A stretch of 64,000 nucleotides of DNA from Euphorbia lathyris (GCF_963576675.1 NC_088919.1:49126501-49190500), one strand, 5' to 3'. Counted from the first letter of the stretch, positions 1 to 11,307 are shown. Notes: generated by a model from the letters alone, not told the origin. Made by a program: numbers and translations.

Positions 1-60
1 ACTTCGGATTATCTTGGGCAAATTTTGAAGTACCACATGATTAAAAATGGAGTATCGCAT

Positions 61-240
61 ATGATTTAGCGGTGCCTTCGAGTTCGCAAACAAAGAAAGA
101 AACGAAGAGAGAAAGAAGAAAGAGTAAGAAATTTCTAAGTTGTTATATATATATGAAGGGTATTTTGAAAAAGTCACAAATAAATAGTCTAAATATGTAA
201 ATGGACCTCCAATTTGACACAGTTTTATAATTTTTCCTTA
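61..240. repeat. Partial MULE-like terminal sequence
   Basis: This stretch matches, by eye, the right-hand terminal region of the MULE-like element near 31.42-32.22 kb: a purine-rich block with agaaagaagaaagagtaag, then a block around gggtattttgaaaaagtcac, then tttgacacagttttataat. It lacks the Emigrant-like MITE that interrupts the 31-32 kb copy. The rest of this copy lies off the left edge of the window or was lost. No coding potential was seen. Confidence 0.55.
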
Positions 241-289
241 TTATTAATTTTTCATTCCTAATTTTCTACCTATTGTCTACTCCAATGTT

Positions 290-2160
290 ATATATATATA
301 TATATATATATTTTGAAATAAGGTAAACTTTATTAATTAAGATCAGAAGCGAGAATGTCAAAAATAGTCGGTGGTGGACAGGCCCACTCACCACGAACAG
401 ATCTAGATGTAACAACCTTAGCTAAGCTATGAGTTGCTAAATTCGCTGAACGTTTTACATAGGAGACTGAACATGAGTTCAAGGCTCTTAACAAATCACA
501 ACAGTCATTCACTACATCCGATAAATAAGATAATTGACGTTTTTGCTGATGTATGGAACTAATAACCACGAGACAATCTGATTGGACCTCCACATGGCTG
601 AGGTTAAAATCCTTAATCCAAGACAGAGCCTCTCTTACCGCCATTGCCTCTGCCAACGGGGGATCCGTGACATCCGCAAGGTGCCCCATTTTAGCAGCAA
701 AACATCTACCGTGATGATCTCTCAGCAGACACCCATAGGAGCTGAATTTATTCTGGTCATCCACACCTGCGTCAATATTGCACACATAGCTTCCTTCCGA
801 CGGTTTCTTCCATTTTGCGATTAAGACCGACTGTGGCTGGGGGTGTTTTAGATTGACGATTTGAGCTTCTCTCCAGTCGCGCAATTCCAATAAGGCCATA
901 CGGTGGATTTCCTCTGGTGTATGTTTTCTGTTATTCCAAAACTTATCGTTTCGCGCTTTCCAAATACTCCAGCAAAGCATCGCTACTTCATTTCCCGTCC
1001 CTGACGCCCCTCCGATGTAATTTGAAAGCCAGAAGATGAGATCTGTGACCGTCGATACCCTATTGTCCTGAAAGAAGATTTGCCACACTTGGTAGGCTCG
1101 CGGACAGCTGATAAACACATGAAGATTGTCTTCCCCATAAGCGTTGCATATTGGACAACAATTTGGGAGGGAGCTTCGCCGGGATGCCAGGTTACTCATA
1201 GTCGGTAAGTAGCTTGTGCAGATCCTCCATAAACAGTTTTTAACTTTTGGGGCCACCTGTAAATTCCAGATTAAGTTCCAGTTAATCATAGAGAGATTTA
1301 CCGTGTTAGAAGGGCGGGATCCAAGTGCTTTGAGATAACCACTCTTTACTGAGTAATTACCGGACTTTTCGTCAGGCCAGAACCAGTCATCCTCACGCTG
1401 CCTCCTTCGCGCCGGAATTGAACAAATCAATTGGACATCCCTTCTATTAAAGATACTACTGATGAGATCAAGGTTCCAAGCGCCATTTTCATTTAGCAGA
1501 TCCTTCACCAGACCAGTAGGCAGTGTGGTATCAAGAGGGTTGGTAGGGAGAGGGAGGGAATCATCAAGAAGCCACAGGGAGCTCCAGATTGTGATGGTTT
1601 CACCATTCCCAATTTTCATTCGGAGACCCATCACAAGCAATTCATGTCCCGCCAGGATGCTCCTCCACACAAAGGAATGGTTATGACCCAAAGGAGCCTG
1701 CAAAAAATCAGAGTTAGGAAAATACCGAGCCTTAAGTATTTGAGTCACCAGTGAATCCGGATTCTGCAATATCCTCCAACTTTGTTTTGCAAGTAAGGCA
1801 AGGTTGAATATGTGGGTATTTCTGAACCCGAGTCCTCCGGTTGATTTAGGCCAGCAAAGGTTCTCCCAAGATTTCCAATGAAGCCCAGAAGATGATGATC
1901 CTGATGAGTTCCACCAAAACCTGTTCAACATTTTATTGAAGTCGTCACAGAATTCCTTTGGCATGAGGAAGATGCTCATCAGATATGTTGGGATCGATTG
2001 AAGCACAGATTTGATGAGGACTTCCTTTCCGGCATATGACAGGTATTTCTCTTTCCAATTATTAATGCGTTTCCATGCTTTATCTTTTAAGAAGCCAAAT
2101 GTTTGCATTTTGCTTCTTCCTACTACAATCGGTGCTCCTAGATAAAAGCCCATGTCATTG
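290..2160 (-). mobile_element. 5'-truncated L1-type LINE
   Basis: Only the 3' part of a LINE remains: the C-terminal end of reverse transcriptase, a zinc-binding reverse transcriptase region and an RNase H domain. On the minus strand the ORF is followed by a short 3' UTR with taataaagtttacc and a tail running into a TA-rich tract at about 290-315. The 5' break at about 2160 abuts another TA tract, as expected from target-primed reverse transcription into TA-rich DNA, which hides any target duplication. The uninterrupted reading frame suggests a fairly recent insertion. Confidence 0.85.
333..2153 (-). CDS. LINE ORF2 C-terminal part (RT end, zf-RVT, RNase H)
   Basis: A 606-residue open frame encodes the distal part of a plant LINE polyprotein. 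Residues 1-70 carry the post-catalytic RT region (YLGAPIVVGRSK, WKEKYLSYAGKE, IPTYLMS). Residues about 290-360 are a zf-RVT-like segment with LWRICTSYLPT, CPIC and the HVFISCP motif. Residues about 455-590 are an RVT_3-type RNase H with catalytic Asp in NIDAG, Glu in AEAMAV and Asp in QSDC. Endonuclease and the YADD box are absent, so it cannot transpose alone. The ATG is simply the first Met after truncation and is probably not a real start. It was left open by chance or recent insertion and is not a host gene. Confidence 0.85.
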   Translation of the reverse strand: MGFYLGAPIVVGRSKMQTFGFLKDKAWKRINNWKEKYLSYAGKEVLIKSVLQSIPTYLMSIFLMPKEFCDDFNKMLNRFWWNSSGSSSSGLHWKSWENLCWPKSTGGLGFRNTHIFNLALLAKQSWRILQNPDSLVTQILKARYFPNSDFLQAPLGHNHSFVWRSILAGHELLVMGLRMKIGNGETITIWSSLWLLDDSLPLPTNPLDTTLPTGLVKDLLNENGAWNLDLISSIFNRRDVQLICSIPARRRQREDDWFWPDEKSGNYSVKSGYLKALGSRPSNTVNLSMINWNLIWNLQVAPKVKNCLWRICTSYLPTMSNLASRRSSLPNCCPICNAYGEDNLHVFISCPRAYQVWQIFFQDNRVSTVTDLIFWLSNYIGGASGTGNEVAMLCWSIWKARNDKFWNNRKHTPEEIHRMALLELRDWREAQIVNLKHPQPQSVLIAKWKKPSEGSYVCNIDAGVDDQNKFSSYGCLLRDHHGRCFAAKMGHLADVTDPPLAEAMAVREALSWIKDFNLSHVEVQSDCLVVISSIHQQKRQLSYLSDVVNDCCDLLRALNSCSVSYVKRSANLATHSLAKVVTSRSVRGEWACPPPTIFDILASDLN

Positions 2161-3214
2161 ACTTCATATATATATATAATAAGTGCATGTTGGGCCGCGC
2201 TAGCTTCGGTTTTTTAGACACATTTCAAGTCTAATCCATTTTATGTGCAGGCTTGGGCCGGATTGGAGCAAACATCAAATATGAATGTCCAAACCCAACT
2301 CATTATAATGGCCATAAGGGCATGCTTGTATTGACTGCGCCAACCAGTAAGCTTATGAACATGTCTAGCCTTCAATGTGCTAAAACTTCATCATTTTGAT
2401 ATGCTGACTAAAAAAAGTTAAAGTGTCAAACGTGAAAAGAGTATATATATTTAATTGTGTATAGTTCAATGTTAATTTCTTAAAAATCTTATAATTTTTT
2501 TATAATTTTCTCAATCAAAATTTTTAATTCAGAACTTAAGTTATTTTGAGTTAGTTCAAAAGTGTCATAAAGATAAATATTCATTTAAAGTAATTAATAA
2601 CGGTAATATAGTGTTAGCAATATTTTCATAATATTATGAATTTCAATCTTGTCACATGTGGATTGAATGCAGACGTCTCAGGAAAATTAATTCCTAATTA
2701 ATTTGGACAGTAAAGTGATAAAAAAAATGCACGAAAAAGTTGATTTCTAAATGAAACGATTGGCGATGGATGTAATGATTGAAAAATCACTTTTGCATTC
2801 TTAGTGCCGCTATAAAAGTTTTACTAAATATTTAATGGTTGTCATAAATTCAATAAAGAAAATTTAAATGCGAAATTGACACGATGATTTGAGAAAAAGT
2901 CAATTTTATTAATATGGAATGGGTTAATTACATAGATGTTAATGAAATATGAGCAATTACAATCCATTTTATATCTATTACAAAATAGCTAAATCGATTG
3001 TGGGTATTGAAATCAAAATATGAACAAAAATGGAAATTGGAATACAGAATCGAAGAACATAATTGAAATTCTAAAATAAAATTGAACCAAATTGAAATGA
3101 CAAACTTAAAGATAGTAAATGGCTAGCTTTAACCGGTTTAGGGCTGAAATCGGCCTAGATTCCACGAGCGTTAGCGCGACTTGAACGAACGGTCAAAGAT
3201 ACAAACGTCTTGAG
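2161..3214. other. Non-coding A+T-rich DNA left of the Pack-MULE
   Basis: No convincing ORF was found. Together with 6112-7140 it would have been continuous before the Pack-MULE inserted. That joined region carries a minus-strand TATA-like ctataaatag at about 6918-6927 and may be an old LTR, but no LTR ends or partner LTR were found. Confidence 0.4.
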
Positions 3215-3224
3215 TAAGAACTTC

Positions 3225-3610
3225 GGGTAAATTACATACGTGGTGTACAACCTTTACCTTAAATCACACTTTGGTGTACAACCAAAATTTTGTTACACTA
3301 AACTATACGAGCTTTAGGTGAACTCCCACTAAATTGTATAGCTGGTTTTTACGATCGGTCAACGCTGGTCAACTATGCCACGTCAGCATTTTTAATTGTA
3401 AAATTAAAAAAAGTGGTACTCACTCTTTATGAAATGACTAATATAACCTTATTCTTTATATAATTACTAAAATACTATAATTTTCTTCCTTTAATCCCTC
3501 CCTCATATTTCTCTCTCTAGATCTTCTCTCTCACTCCTCTCTCTACAATTTCGTCTTCTCTCTCACTCCTCTCTCTACAATTCCTCCCTCACTCTTTTCT
3601 CTACCATTTG
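3225..3610 (+). repeat. Pack-MULE left terminal inverted repeat
   Basis: This is the inverted partner of 5720-6101. Conserved blocks include ttggtgtacaaccaaaattt, ggtcaacgctggtcaactat and a ctctctc-rich stretch. Divergence between arms is clear but modest. Confidence 0.85.
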
Positions 3611-3799
3611 AAAACTAGGATATCCAGAAAAAACTAAAACAAAAACAAAAACTAGGCAGATCCCACCATACACAACTTCCTAGTATCCATTGACCAAAAC
3701 CTGTACAACTCGAACACCAATGATCTTGCTGGAATCGGAATTCTAGGTGGCCGGAATCGGAAGCAATTGACACTGCTGTCTATATATATATCATCTTTT

Positions 3800-4760
3800 T
3801 ATTGGAGTGCATCAAGGTTCCGCACTAAGCCAATTTCTTTTTGCCATCATTATGGATGAACTAACAAGTTCAGTTCAAGATGGTATACCATGGTGCATGT
3901 TGTTTGCAGATGATATTGTGTTGGTTGATGAGACGAAAGAAGGAGTGGAGAGGAAGTTGGAACTATGGAGACAAACTCTAGAATCTAGAGGCTTTAAGTT
4001 GAGCCGAAGTAAGACAGAATATTTGGAGTGTAAGTTTAGCGGCCATAGGAGTAGGGAGGCAGGGACAATCACCCTAGATGGGAGAGTTGTTTAGGCCTCG
4101 GATTGCTTCCGGTATTTAGGATCTATTATCCAAACGGATGGAGAAGTAGATGGAGATGTTGCTCATAGGATTAAAGCTGGTTGGTCGAAGTGGAAGAGTG
4201 CTACGGGTTTCCTTTATGACCCCGACATGCCTAATAGATTGAAGGGAAAATTCTACCGGACGGCAATTAGACCAGCATTGTTATATGGTACGGAGTGTTG
4301 GGCAGTGAAACATTGCCACATCCATAAGATGTCGGTGGCGGAGATGCGTATGTTGAGATGGATGTGTGGTCATACGAGAAAGGATCGGGTGAGTAAGGAA
4401 ATAATTAGGACAAAAGTAGGGGTCACATCTATTGAGAATAAAATGAGAGAAAACCGACTAAGGTGGTTTTGCCATGTGAGACATAGAGCGCTTGATGCAC
4501 CGGTTAGGAGAACCGAAGAGTGGCAAAGGGATGTAGTGGTGAGGGGTAGGGGAAGACCTAAGCAAACTTGGAGGAGGGTGATCGAGAGTGATATGAGTTT
4601 ACTGGGAATTGAGGAAAATATGGTAGTGGATAGGACGGAGTGGAGGGAGCGAATTTGTGTCGCTGACACGACTTGATTTCACGGTTTTATATGATGGTTC
4701 ATGTTAGCCGACCCCGAATCATTTCGGGACTAAGGCTTTGTTGTTGTTGTTGTTTATTAT
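3800..4760 (+). pseudogene. RTE-type LINE reverse transcriptase 3' fragment
   Basis: Two open pieces (3807-4094 and 4227-4676) read as one RT after allowing a TAG at 4092 (frame continues ASDCFRYLGSIIQTDGE). Visible motifs are HQGSALS, the catalytic FADD box in CMLFADDIVL, ECWAVKHCHIHKM, MLRWMCGHTRKDR and the LRWFCHV motif. Downstream, cgaccccgaatcatttcggg leads into a (ttg)n tail at about 4738-4756, the ending known for plant RTE-clade LINEs. The 5' half (endonuclease and RT fingers) is missing. It lies inside the Pack-MULE, either captured or inserted later. Confidence 0.8.
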
Positions 4761-4826
4761 CTCCTCTTTTTTTTTCTCCTCTCCTCTCTCTCTCTCTCCC
4801 TCTCCCTTCTCGAGAAATTTTACAGC

Positions 4827-4888
4827 ACTCCGGGAGTAATACTCCCTACCAATGAAAATCGATTGGTTGGGAGTATTACTCCAGGAGT
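4827..4888. repeat. Near-perfect 27-bp hairpin
   Basis: Arms 4827-4853 and 4862-4888 are complementary over 27 bp with two mismatches, around an 8-nt loop (gaaaatcg). The core is ggagtaatactccc paired with gggagtattactcc. It may be a minute foldback element or the footprint of one; no target duplication is obvious. Confidence 0.7.
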
Positions 4889-5046
4889 ACCCTAAAATCT
4901 TCCCTCCCTTCTCCTCTTTCTCTTAAATTTCTTCTTTTTTTTCCTTGGAGTTTCAAACTTGAACAAAAAATGGAGAGAAAGAGACATATTAGTATTACTG
5001 AACATTAAAACACAATTATAATTAAATGTCTAAATAAATCAACACT

Positions 5047-5662
5047 ATAAAAGAAGATCCAACAAAAAGCAGCAATGGTCGCTTACAGGAGTTCATGATT
5101 TTGATTCGAGTCGGTTTCAGTCTATTTTGGATTATGATAATAGGAGTAATCCTTTTGCTGGAGTGTTGAGGCTGTGGCTACTATTGGAACTGGAAATTCT
5201 CTTAGGTCTGAAGGCCTGAGTGTGGAGATTGGTTCTTCAATTGCAAACCAAAGCCGAGAGTGCTGTTGGTGCCGGGATCGTCGCCCAAACCGTGTGAGAA
5301 TCCAATTGGAGATCATTACTTGTTGAAAGCGGTTAAGAACAAGATTGATTACTGTAGACTTCATGGGATTGAGATTTTCTATAACATGGCATTGCTTGAT
5401 GCAGAAATGGCTGGTTTTGGGCGAAACTTCCATTGATAAGGAAGCTATTACTTTCAATCCAGAGATCGAGTTCTTATGGTGGATGGATAGTGATGCAATG
5501 TTCATAGATATGGCATTCTAGGTACCATGGGAGAGGTATAAAGATTCTAATTTTGTTATGCACGGATGGAATGAAATGGTTTACGATCAGAAAAACTGGA
5601 CTGGATTGAACACATGAAGTTTTCTGTTGAGAAATTCTGAGTGGGCAATCCATAGGACATAT
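5047..5662 (+). pseudogene. Captured xyloglucan xylosyltransferase (GT34, XXT) fragment
   Basis: Read in two frames, the plus strand encodes a recognisable XXT segment. From 5245 it gives KPRVLLVPGSSPKPCENP, then GDHYLLKAVKNKIDYC, HGIEIFYNMALLDAEMAGF. After a frameshift near 5418-5455 it continues from 5456 as NPEIEFLWWMDSDAMF, then VPWERYKDSNFVMHGWNEM and VYDQKNWTGLN. XXTs are Golgi type II GT34 enzymes that add xylose to the glucan backbone of xyloglucan. The DSD here is the family's nucleotide-sugar/metal-binding motif. In-frame stops at 5519-5521 (TAG) and in LNT*SF, plus the frameshift, show it is not functional. The segment upstream of 5245 may be the diverged stem region. The C-terminal third is absent. 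Confidence 0.88.
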
Positions 5663-5719
5663 TCTATGAATATTACAAATACTGTACTTCAACTAAATTA
5701 ATTTCTTTTTATAAATTCT

Positions 5720-6101
5720 TTTAAATTTAATTACTGTTGAATTTGTGCAAAATAATAGAGGAGTGAGAGAGAGAGAAAACGTAGAGCGAGAAATGGTAGA
5801 GAGAGGAGTGAGAGAGGAATGGGAGAAAGGGATTGAAGGAAAATGATGAGGGTATTTTAGTAATTTTATAGAAATAAGGCTATATTAGTCATTCCATAAA
5901 AGTGGGTCCCACTTTTTTTAATTTTACAACTGAAAAATGCTGATGTGGCATAGTTGACCAGCGTTGACCGGTCACAAAAACCGGATGTACACTTTAGTGG
6001 GAGGTCACCTGAAGTTCGTACAGTTTAATGTGACAAAATTTTGGTTGTACACCAAAATGTGATTTCGGGTAAAGGTTGTACACCAAATATGTAATTTACC
6101 C
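5720..6101 (-). repeat. Pack-MULE right terminal inverted repeat
   Basis: Reverse complement of the left terminal repeat. Blocks include atagttgaccagcgttgacc and aaattttggttgtacaccaa, ending in gtaatttaccc at 6101. Confidence 0.85.
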
Positions 6102-6111
6102 TAACAACTTC

Positions 6112-7478
6112 CAATAATAATTTGATGATGAATGAACGTGGACGAGTTAAATGTTTGGAGAATTAGAGTTTGAAATGGGGAAATGATTCACAATGATTAT
6201 TTCGAGTTTAGTAACAAGATCGAATGTTTGGAGTGGTAAGACTAATGACTCAAGATCGAATTAGTTTGGTAACAAAAACCAAAACAAATCAGATTTTCGG
6301 TTTTGTTGAAAACAATGAAAACCGAGATAGTAAAAGTGCTATAAAATGAGTTTTCGGATACATAATTGAGCCAAACGAATGCCTAAAATCAAATTCAATA
6401 AGTTAGGAATGATTTTGTATAAAAATTGAGGATAGAAACATGACGTAAAGAGTTTGAAATGAAAAAACGAAATTGTTAGGTAGACATATGAAATCTAGGC
6501 AGATTGTATAGTACGATTTGGGGTCCGACGAAGGGCTTGTAAAACAAGTTTCCAGATACGAAATGAGACGAAACGAATGTCTAGAATCAAATTTAGGATG
6601 TTGGAAATGATAATAGACCAAAATTTTGGACCAAATGGACTCTATAAGATCGAAATGAGGCCACAAAAATGGCTAGGCAGAATATATAAAAGAAGAACAA
6701 AAAGCGGAAATTATGAACTTTGAGCAATGGAAACTCTAAAACCGCATTTGAAATAGATGAACTAAATAAAGAAAGCTAAGAATTACTTAATTAGAGTTGG
6801 AGAAACTCGAAACTCAAGGCAAAAGGCCAAAGAAAAGTACTCAAGAAGTTGAGAAGACAGGATTGTGTTGGATGTTGGATGTGTTTTAGATGTGTTGGAT
6901 TGAGGAGAATGGACGTCTATTTATAGTTGAAGGGGCTTGTTATAGCTGCAACTACCCCCTAATTCCCTCCACTAACTACCTAAATTCCTTATTTTCAGTT
7001 TATGGTTACTAAAAAGGTGGGTAGTTAAGTTAGTTAGAGCTAGACTAGGAGTAGCAACTGACTTAACTAAATAATTGCACATGTTCTAAGTATGAGCTCT
7101 AACTTCCAAAATTTATTTCTCCCTCCACATGGATCTGAATTAAGCCCATAAATATATCCCAGATTCCTCGGGATGTCTGGTTTATGAATCTTTCGACCTT
7201 ATGAAAAGTTCATCTGTTTGATACTCCGAATGGACAGTTGAAGTGAAATTGGTACTGTTGGAAAAATAAGAAAAATGGTCTTTGTGCTTTTCTCCTTTTT
7301 TTTCCTTAAAGCTGGAGGCGAGTGAGTGCCAGATGGACGTTTTTTATCTTTATTTTTCATACTTTACAATAAAATTTATTTTACAGGCTAACACATAGTT
7401 ACGTAATTTTTTGGAAAACAAAAAATTCAAATAAAAAAATTTATAAAATAAAATGAGATTCATGAATTTGAACACATA
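6112..7478. other. Non-coding DNA right of the Pack-MULE
   Basis: No supported gene. A minus-strand TATA-like box (ctataaatag, about 6918-6927) sits in a region that could be an old LTR promoter, continuous with 2.2-3.2 kb before the MULE insertion. No TG...CA ends could be fixed. Confidence 0.35.
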
Positions 7479-7900
7479 ATGCCTGAAATTAAAGCATTGG
7501 TTCAGCTGTTCCGCTCTCATTCTACATCCGCACCATGGACGGTACGTCAAGATTGGCTTCAGTGCCTGGGCCACTTGAACTCTATGTCATTTGCAGTCTC
7601 CCATATTTACAGAGAGGGCAACCGAGTGGCAGAGATTCTATCTAATTACGGCAGGACGGCAACTTCGTTAACATGGTGGACTTCCATCCCAGATTTTTGT
7701 TTAGATACTTTTATGTGTAACTCATTGGGTCGTACTATTTTTCGTTTCTCATGATTCTTTCATTCTTTTATTCTTCATTTTGTAACCTTATTTTTTCCTC
7801 TTCTAACAATATTGGCACTGGGTTCGTGTGGTTATCAGGGGTGTCAACCTAGTTGGGATGTCGGATGCCACACTGCTCTGCTGTCAGCCTTTACTAAAAA
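7479..7900 (+). mobile_element. 3' stub of an L1-type LINE
   Basis: A 91-codon frame (7479-7754) is the end of a LINE RNase H domain: WTVRQDWLQCL, VSHIYREGNRVAEILSNYGR and a final TIFRFS. It corresponds part by part to the C-terminus of the LINE at 41.0-46.8 kb, which has SHVFREGNAVADTLANFGR and ends ANYRFS. The 3' UTRs also agree (gggatgtc near the end, then an A-run at about 7884-7893), so both belong to the same or a sister family. Heavily 5'-truncated. Confidence 0.8.
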
Positions 7901-8032
7901 AAATCTAACATATATATATGTGTTTATGTATGTTTATTATGTATTATGCTTTAATGTAGAGAACAACACAAACATAACATGCATACAATTAAGGCCATTA
8001 GCATTGTCTTGAATGACCACAAACATAAACAC

Positions 8033-8373
8033 TTAGGGGGTGTTTGGTTGGAGACAATGAAGGTAGGAAAAGGGAATGGAATGAACTTTTTCCGTTTGTT
8101 AATGTTTGGTTTTAAAATGGGATTCCCATCTCCTTAAACATGGGAATCATGATTCCCCTTCCTTACTCTATCAATTAACTTGATTCCCACCCACTCTTAA
8201 TTTATCCAATCATCCATGATCTCAACTTTTTTCTCAACTTATTTGTACGGTTGCACATGTTGATTTACAAAAAAAAGAAAGATGAATTAGATGCATACAT
8301 TGTAATCAATTTAAATTGAACACATGCATTGTTACAATGAATTTCATACTATTTAATATTTATAATATGCTAC
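8033..8373. mobile_element. Tourist-like MITE, left half (split by Tat element)
   Basis: After a TTA at 8033-8035 the sequence begins gggggtgtttggtt. The matching inverted end, aaccaaacatccca, lies at 27362-27375 and is followed by TTA at 27376-27378. TTA duplications and a TGTTTGG-type end are typical of PIF/Harbinger (Tourist) MITEs. The two halves add up to about 670 bp and are separated by the 18.7-kb Tat insertion. Confidence 0.7.
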
Positions 8374-9410
8374 TGTTAGACAAGGTGCCGACGGCCTCGC
8401 CCGGGCGGATCGGGGGGTGGACACCTCATGGCGACGTAAGCGGTGATTGGCGCCGAAAGCAACCAATCGTGGAATCAAGCTAATCGGCAGGACCGGAGCC
8501 TGGAGTATGGAAGAGTCGCCACCCACGAATGGGAAAATGAACACCGATCCCTTGCGGGAGACCGGTGAGGGTTCGGGAAACTTAGGTACGAGCCGAAAAG
8601 GCTAGCTCCTTTCCGGAGAAAGGCTACTAGGCACCCCGACATCGCCCGGTTATGAACCACTGGCCTCCTACTCAGCGTGTTAGGCGATAACGGACTAATC
8701 GCATATTTCTTTAAGTTTAAAATTCATTTGAAACCTTTTCTTTCTCGCTTTGAAAACCGTTTTGAGCATGTCATTAAAAGCCACTTTAGTAAAGAATCAC
8801 CCATTTTGCATAAATTTAAAATACATAGGAGAGAGAGGGGGAGAAGGAAGAATTGATTTATTCACAGTGTGATTTAGGCTTTATGTCGTATATTACATCT
8901 ACGCTAATCTCACTCCCAAAAACGAGTTTATTTACATGGTTCGTACATTAATCGCCGTTGGAACGATTTAGGTACGTTTCAAAGCCCTGTTAATGATGTT
9001 CACTCGAATTGCCGTTGGAACGACTCGAACGTTTGAAAACGTTGAGCAAACAGTTTTAATCTAAAAACGTGATTAAGCATACAAGTCAATTTATTTTGTA
9101 CAAAACCATTTAGTTGGGAAACAATTCAAAACTCCATTATTTACAACGAAACAATTTACAATGTTCGCTTAATCCGTCGTTGGAACGGATTAAGGTTTCA
9201 ACACGTGATGTTTTGGAAACTGTTTAAAAATGACAAAAAACGTTATTTACACTTTAGGAATATCTAGAAAACCTTTTAATTTAAACAAACAACTTGAAAT
9301 CTCTTTTTTGTCTTTTATTTTCCCTTTTTCACTCAATTAACCTTTATTTGAACATAATTACAACAATTAATGAATTAAACCCAAATTCACCCAATCAAAA
9401 CACTTTCAAA

Positions 9411-9485
<75 letters not shown>

Positions 9486-11117
9486 AAATTTAAAAGGAAA
9501 AGAAGAAATATGTAAGAAATATGTACATATGCATATATTTTTAGTAGAAATGGTGATTATACCCATAGATTAAAAAGGAGGTAAAGAGAAGAGATATATA
9601 TATATATATATATTATGATTATCAATAGGTAAAAATAATAATGAAAATAATGTTAGATATAATATACTTGTATTTTAATTAAACAAACATGTAAAAAAAT
9701 GAATAAGATTCATAAATAAGAAAATAGTATTTAACCCCTAAAATGGTTTATGATAAGTATATATAGAAAATAACCCCTAATAAGCCCAAAATAACAAATA
9801 TGTATAGTTTAAATGAATTAAATGGAAAATCTATAAATATACATATAGTCTTATCAAATCCAATTGATGAAAAAATAATATCTAAACATGTTAAATAAAT
9901 ATATACCAAAAAATTAAAAATAATTTGAATACATATATTACATAATTATACATATATATATATAAAGGACCAAAAGCCTAAAACTTAAGAAAGAAGGACC
10001 AAAACAGCATTTTTTACATTACAGCAGCTTTACCGACGGAAAATCCGTCGGTAAACTGCTTTTGTGTGACAGAAAATGGAAAATTACAGAAACAGTACCT
10101 AACACTCCAGATTTATTCAAACGCTTTAAACTTAATCTATTCTATCGTTTTGGATCTCCGAACTACCAAAATTGGGTCATAGTCTATAACGGAGACTCCT
10201 AAAATGATGTTTTATTCTAAAACGTTATTTAGAAATATTTTCAAAACTTATAATTACAACGTCCCTTAATCCCGAACTATCTTCGAATCGGATCACGGTT
10301 CATATTGGGATGTTAAAACGAGGTTTTTTATTTCAAAACAAAACCAAACGTTTATTTAATACGAGACAAAAATTAAATAAATACGGAAAATTAAATAACA
10401 CGTGATAAATAAATAATTAACTAAATAAATAAAATTATAACATAAAAATAGATAAATAAAGAAAATAAATTAAATAAAATAAAACGAGTCTAGTCCTCGG
10501 ATAATACCTCAAGATCGGTATTGACAGTTGAAGTCGGTTGATTCCACGAATCGTGATTTTCCGGTGTTTTTTGTGTTTTCGGTAAAATATTTAACTTTGG
10601 AAAATTTGGATTTTTTAGGAAAAAAATGTTTTTCCAAAAAAAAATCACTTTCTCTCTCTAAAAATTTCCTTAGAGTGAGAAAGCTCTCCCAAAAGTCCCT
10701 CTAAAATGCATGGGGATCCGTGCCTTTTATAGGCACGGATCCCAAAAAAATTTGGCGTAGCCCGAAGGGCGTCGAGCTACGCCAAAAAATTTTGGGCCTA
10801 CGCCCAAAATGGTTGGGCGTTCGCCCAACGTCGTTGGGTGTCCGCCCGACGGATATTGGACGCACGCCCAACGTAGGTTGGACGCGCGCGCCCCGCGCTG
10901 CCGGACGCTCTTCCAACTGTCGTCGGGCGCGTGCCGGATGCCGCTAGGCGCTCGCCCAACGCCGCTGAGCATTCGCGAGCCGCCCACTCGACGACCGCAA
11001 CCCCTACAGATCTTCTCGTGATTTTTATTATTATTTTCACTTTAAATTATCAGAACCAACCGCTTCAACCGTCTTGTTATGGGTTTTCGTCACAGGTCCT
11101 CCGACTCGGTGTCTACA
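8374..11117 (-). repeat. Tat element 3' LTR (left copy, 2,744 bp)
   Basis: TG...CA bounded copy of 24273-27040. It contains a CA/TA microsatellite (about 9410-9482) longer than in the other LTR, the palindrome around a TATA motif (10713-10743), and a shorter, more diverged set of TTGGGCG/CGCCCAA units (about 10793-10885). Confidence 0.92.
9410..9482. repeat. CA/TA microsatellite in the left LTR
   Basis: An (AC)n run leads into (AT)n. The right LTR has only a short (AT)n at about 25313-25336. Another (TA)n at 9594-9612 is longer in the right LTR (25445-25492). Since the LTRs were identical at insertion, these are changes since then. Confidence 0.9.
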
Positions 11118-11140
11118 GTTGCCCCTACTTTCCTATTTTG
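11118..11140 (-). promoter_or_regulatory. Polypurine tract of the Tat element
   Basis: On the minus strand, aataggaaagtaggggcaac directly precedes the LTR start (TGTAGACACC). Its position and purine richness fit the plus-strand primer for reverse transcription. Confidence 0.6.
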
Positions 11141-11307
11141 ATAGTGATGTGTGTGTTTTGAAAACCTTTTTTGCTAACGCAACACATGCAATGTAAATAT
11201 ATTAAAGTAAAAGACACGTATAGAGTAGGAGGAAGAATACCTGATCTCCATGCTGCATGCTCCGGCCTTTTCTTCGATCTTTGCCTTGTCTGTCTCGTCA
11301 ATAGCGA

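Larger units (their letters stand above)
3215..6111. mobile_element. Pack-MULE with 10-bp target duplication
   Basis: The element spans 3225-6101 (2,877 bp). Both ends read gggtaaattacat inward, followed by ggtgtacaacctttac on each side. The inverted similarity continues for about 370 bp through a pyrimidine-rich (left) or purine-rich (right) block. Flanks are taagaacttc (3215-3224) and taacaacttc (6102-6111), a 10-bp target duplication with one mismatch. MULEs are known for long inverted ends and 8-11-bp duplications. No MURA-type transposase is present. The interior instead carries an RTE-type LINE fragment and a broken GT34 glycosyltransferase fragment, which makes it a Pack-MULE. Confidence 0.88.

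Noticed and set aside
8353..8660. Minus-strand ORFs of 61-63 codons at the LTR start (also 24373-24558)
   Set aside because: Located in U5-like LTR sequence with no family resemblance; duplicated only because the LTR is.
10701..10987. Overlapping ORFs on both strands with RRPNDVGRTPN-type repeats (also 26.5-26.9 kb)
   Set aside because: They come from the GC palindrome array in the LTRs, where every frame is open; not proteins.
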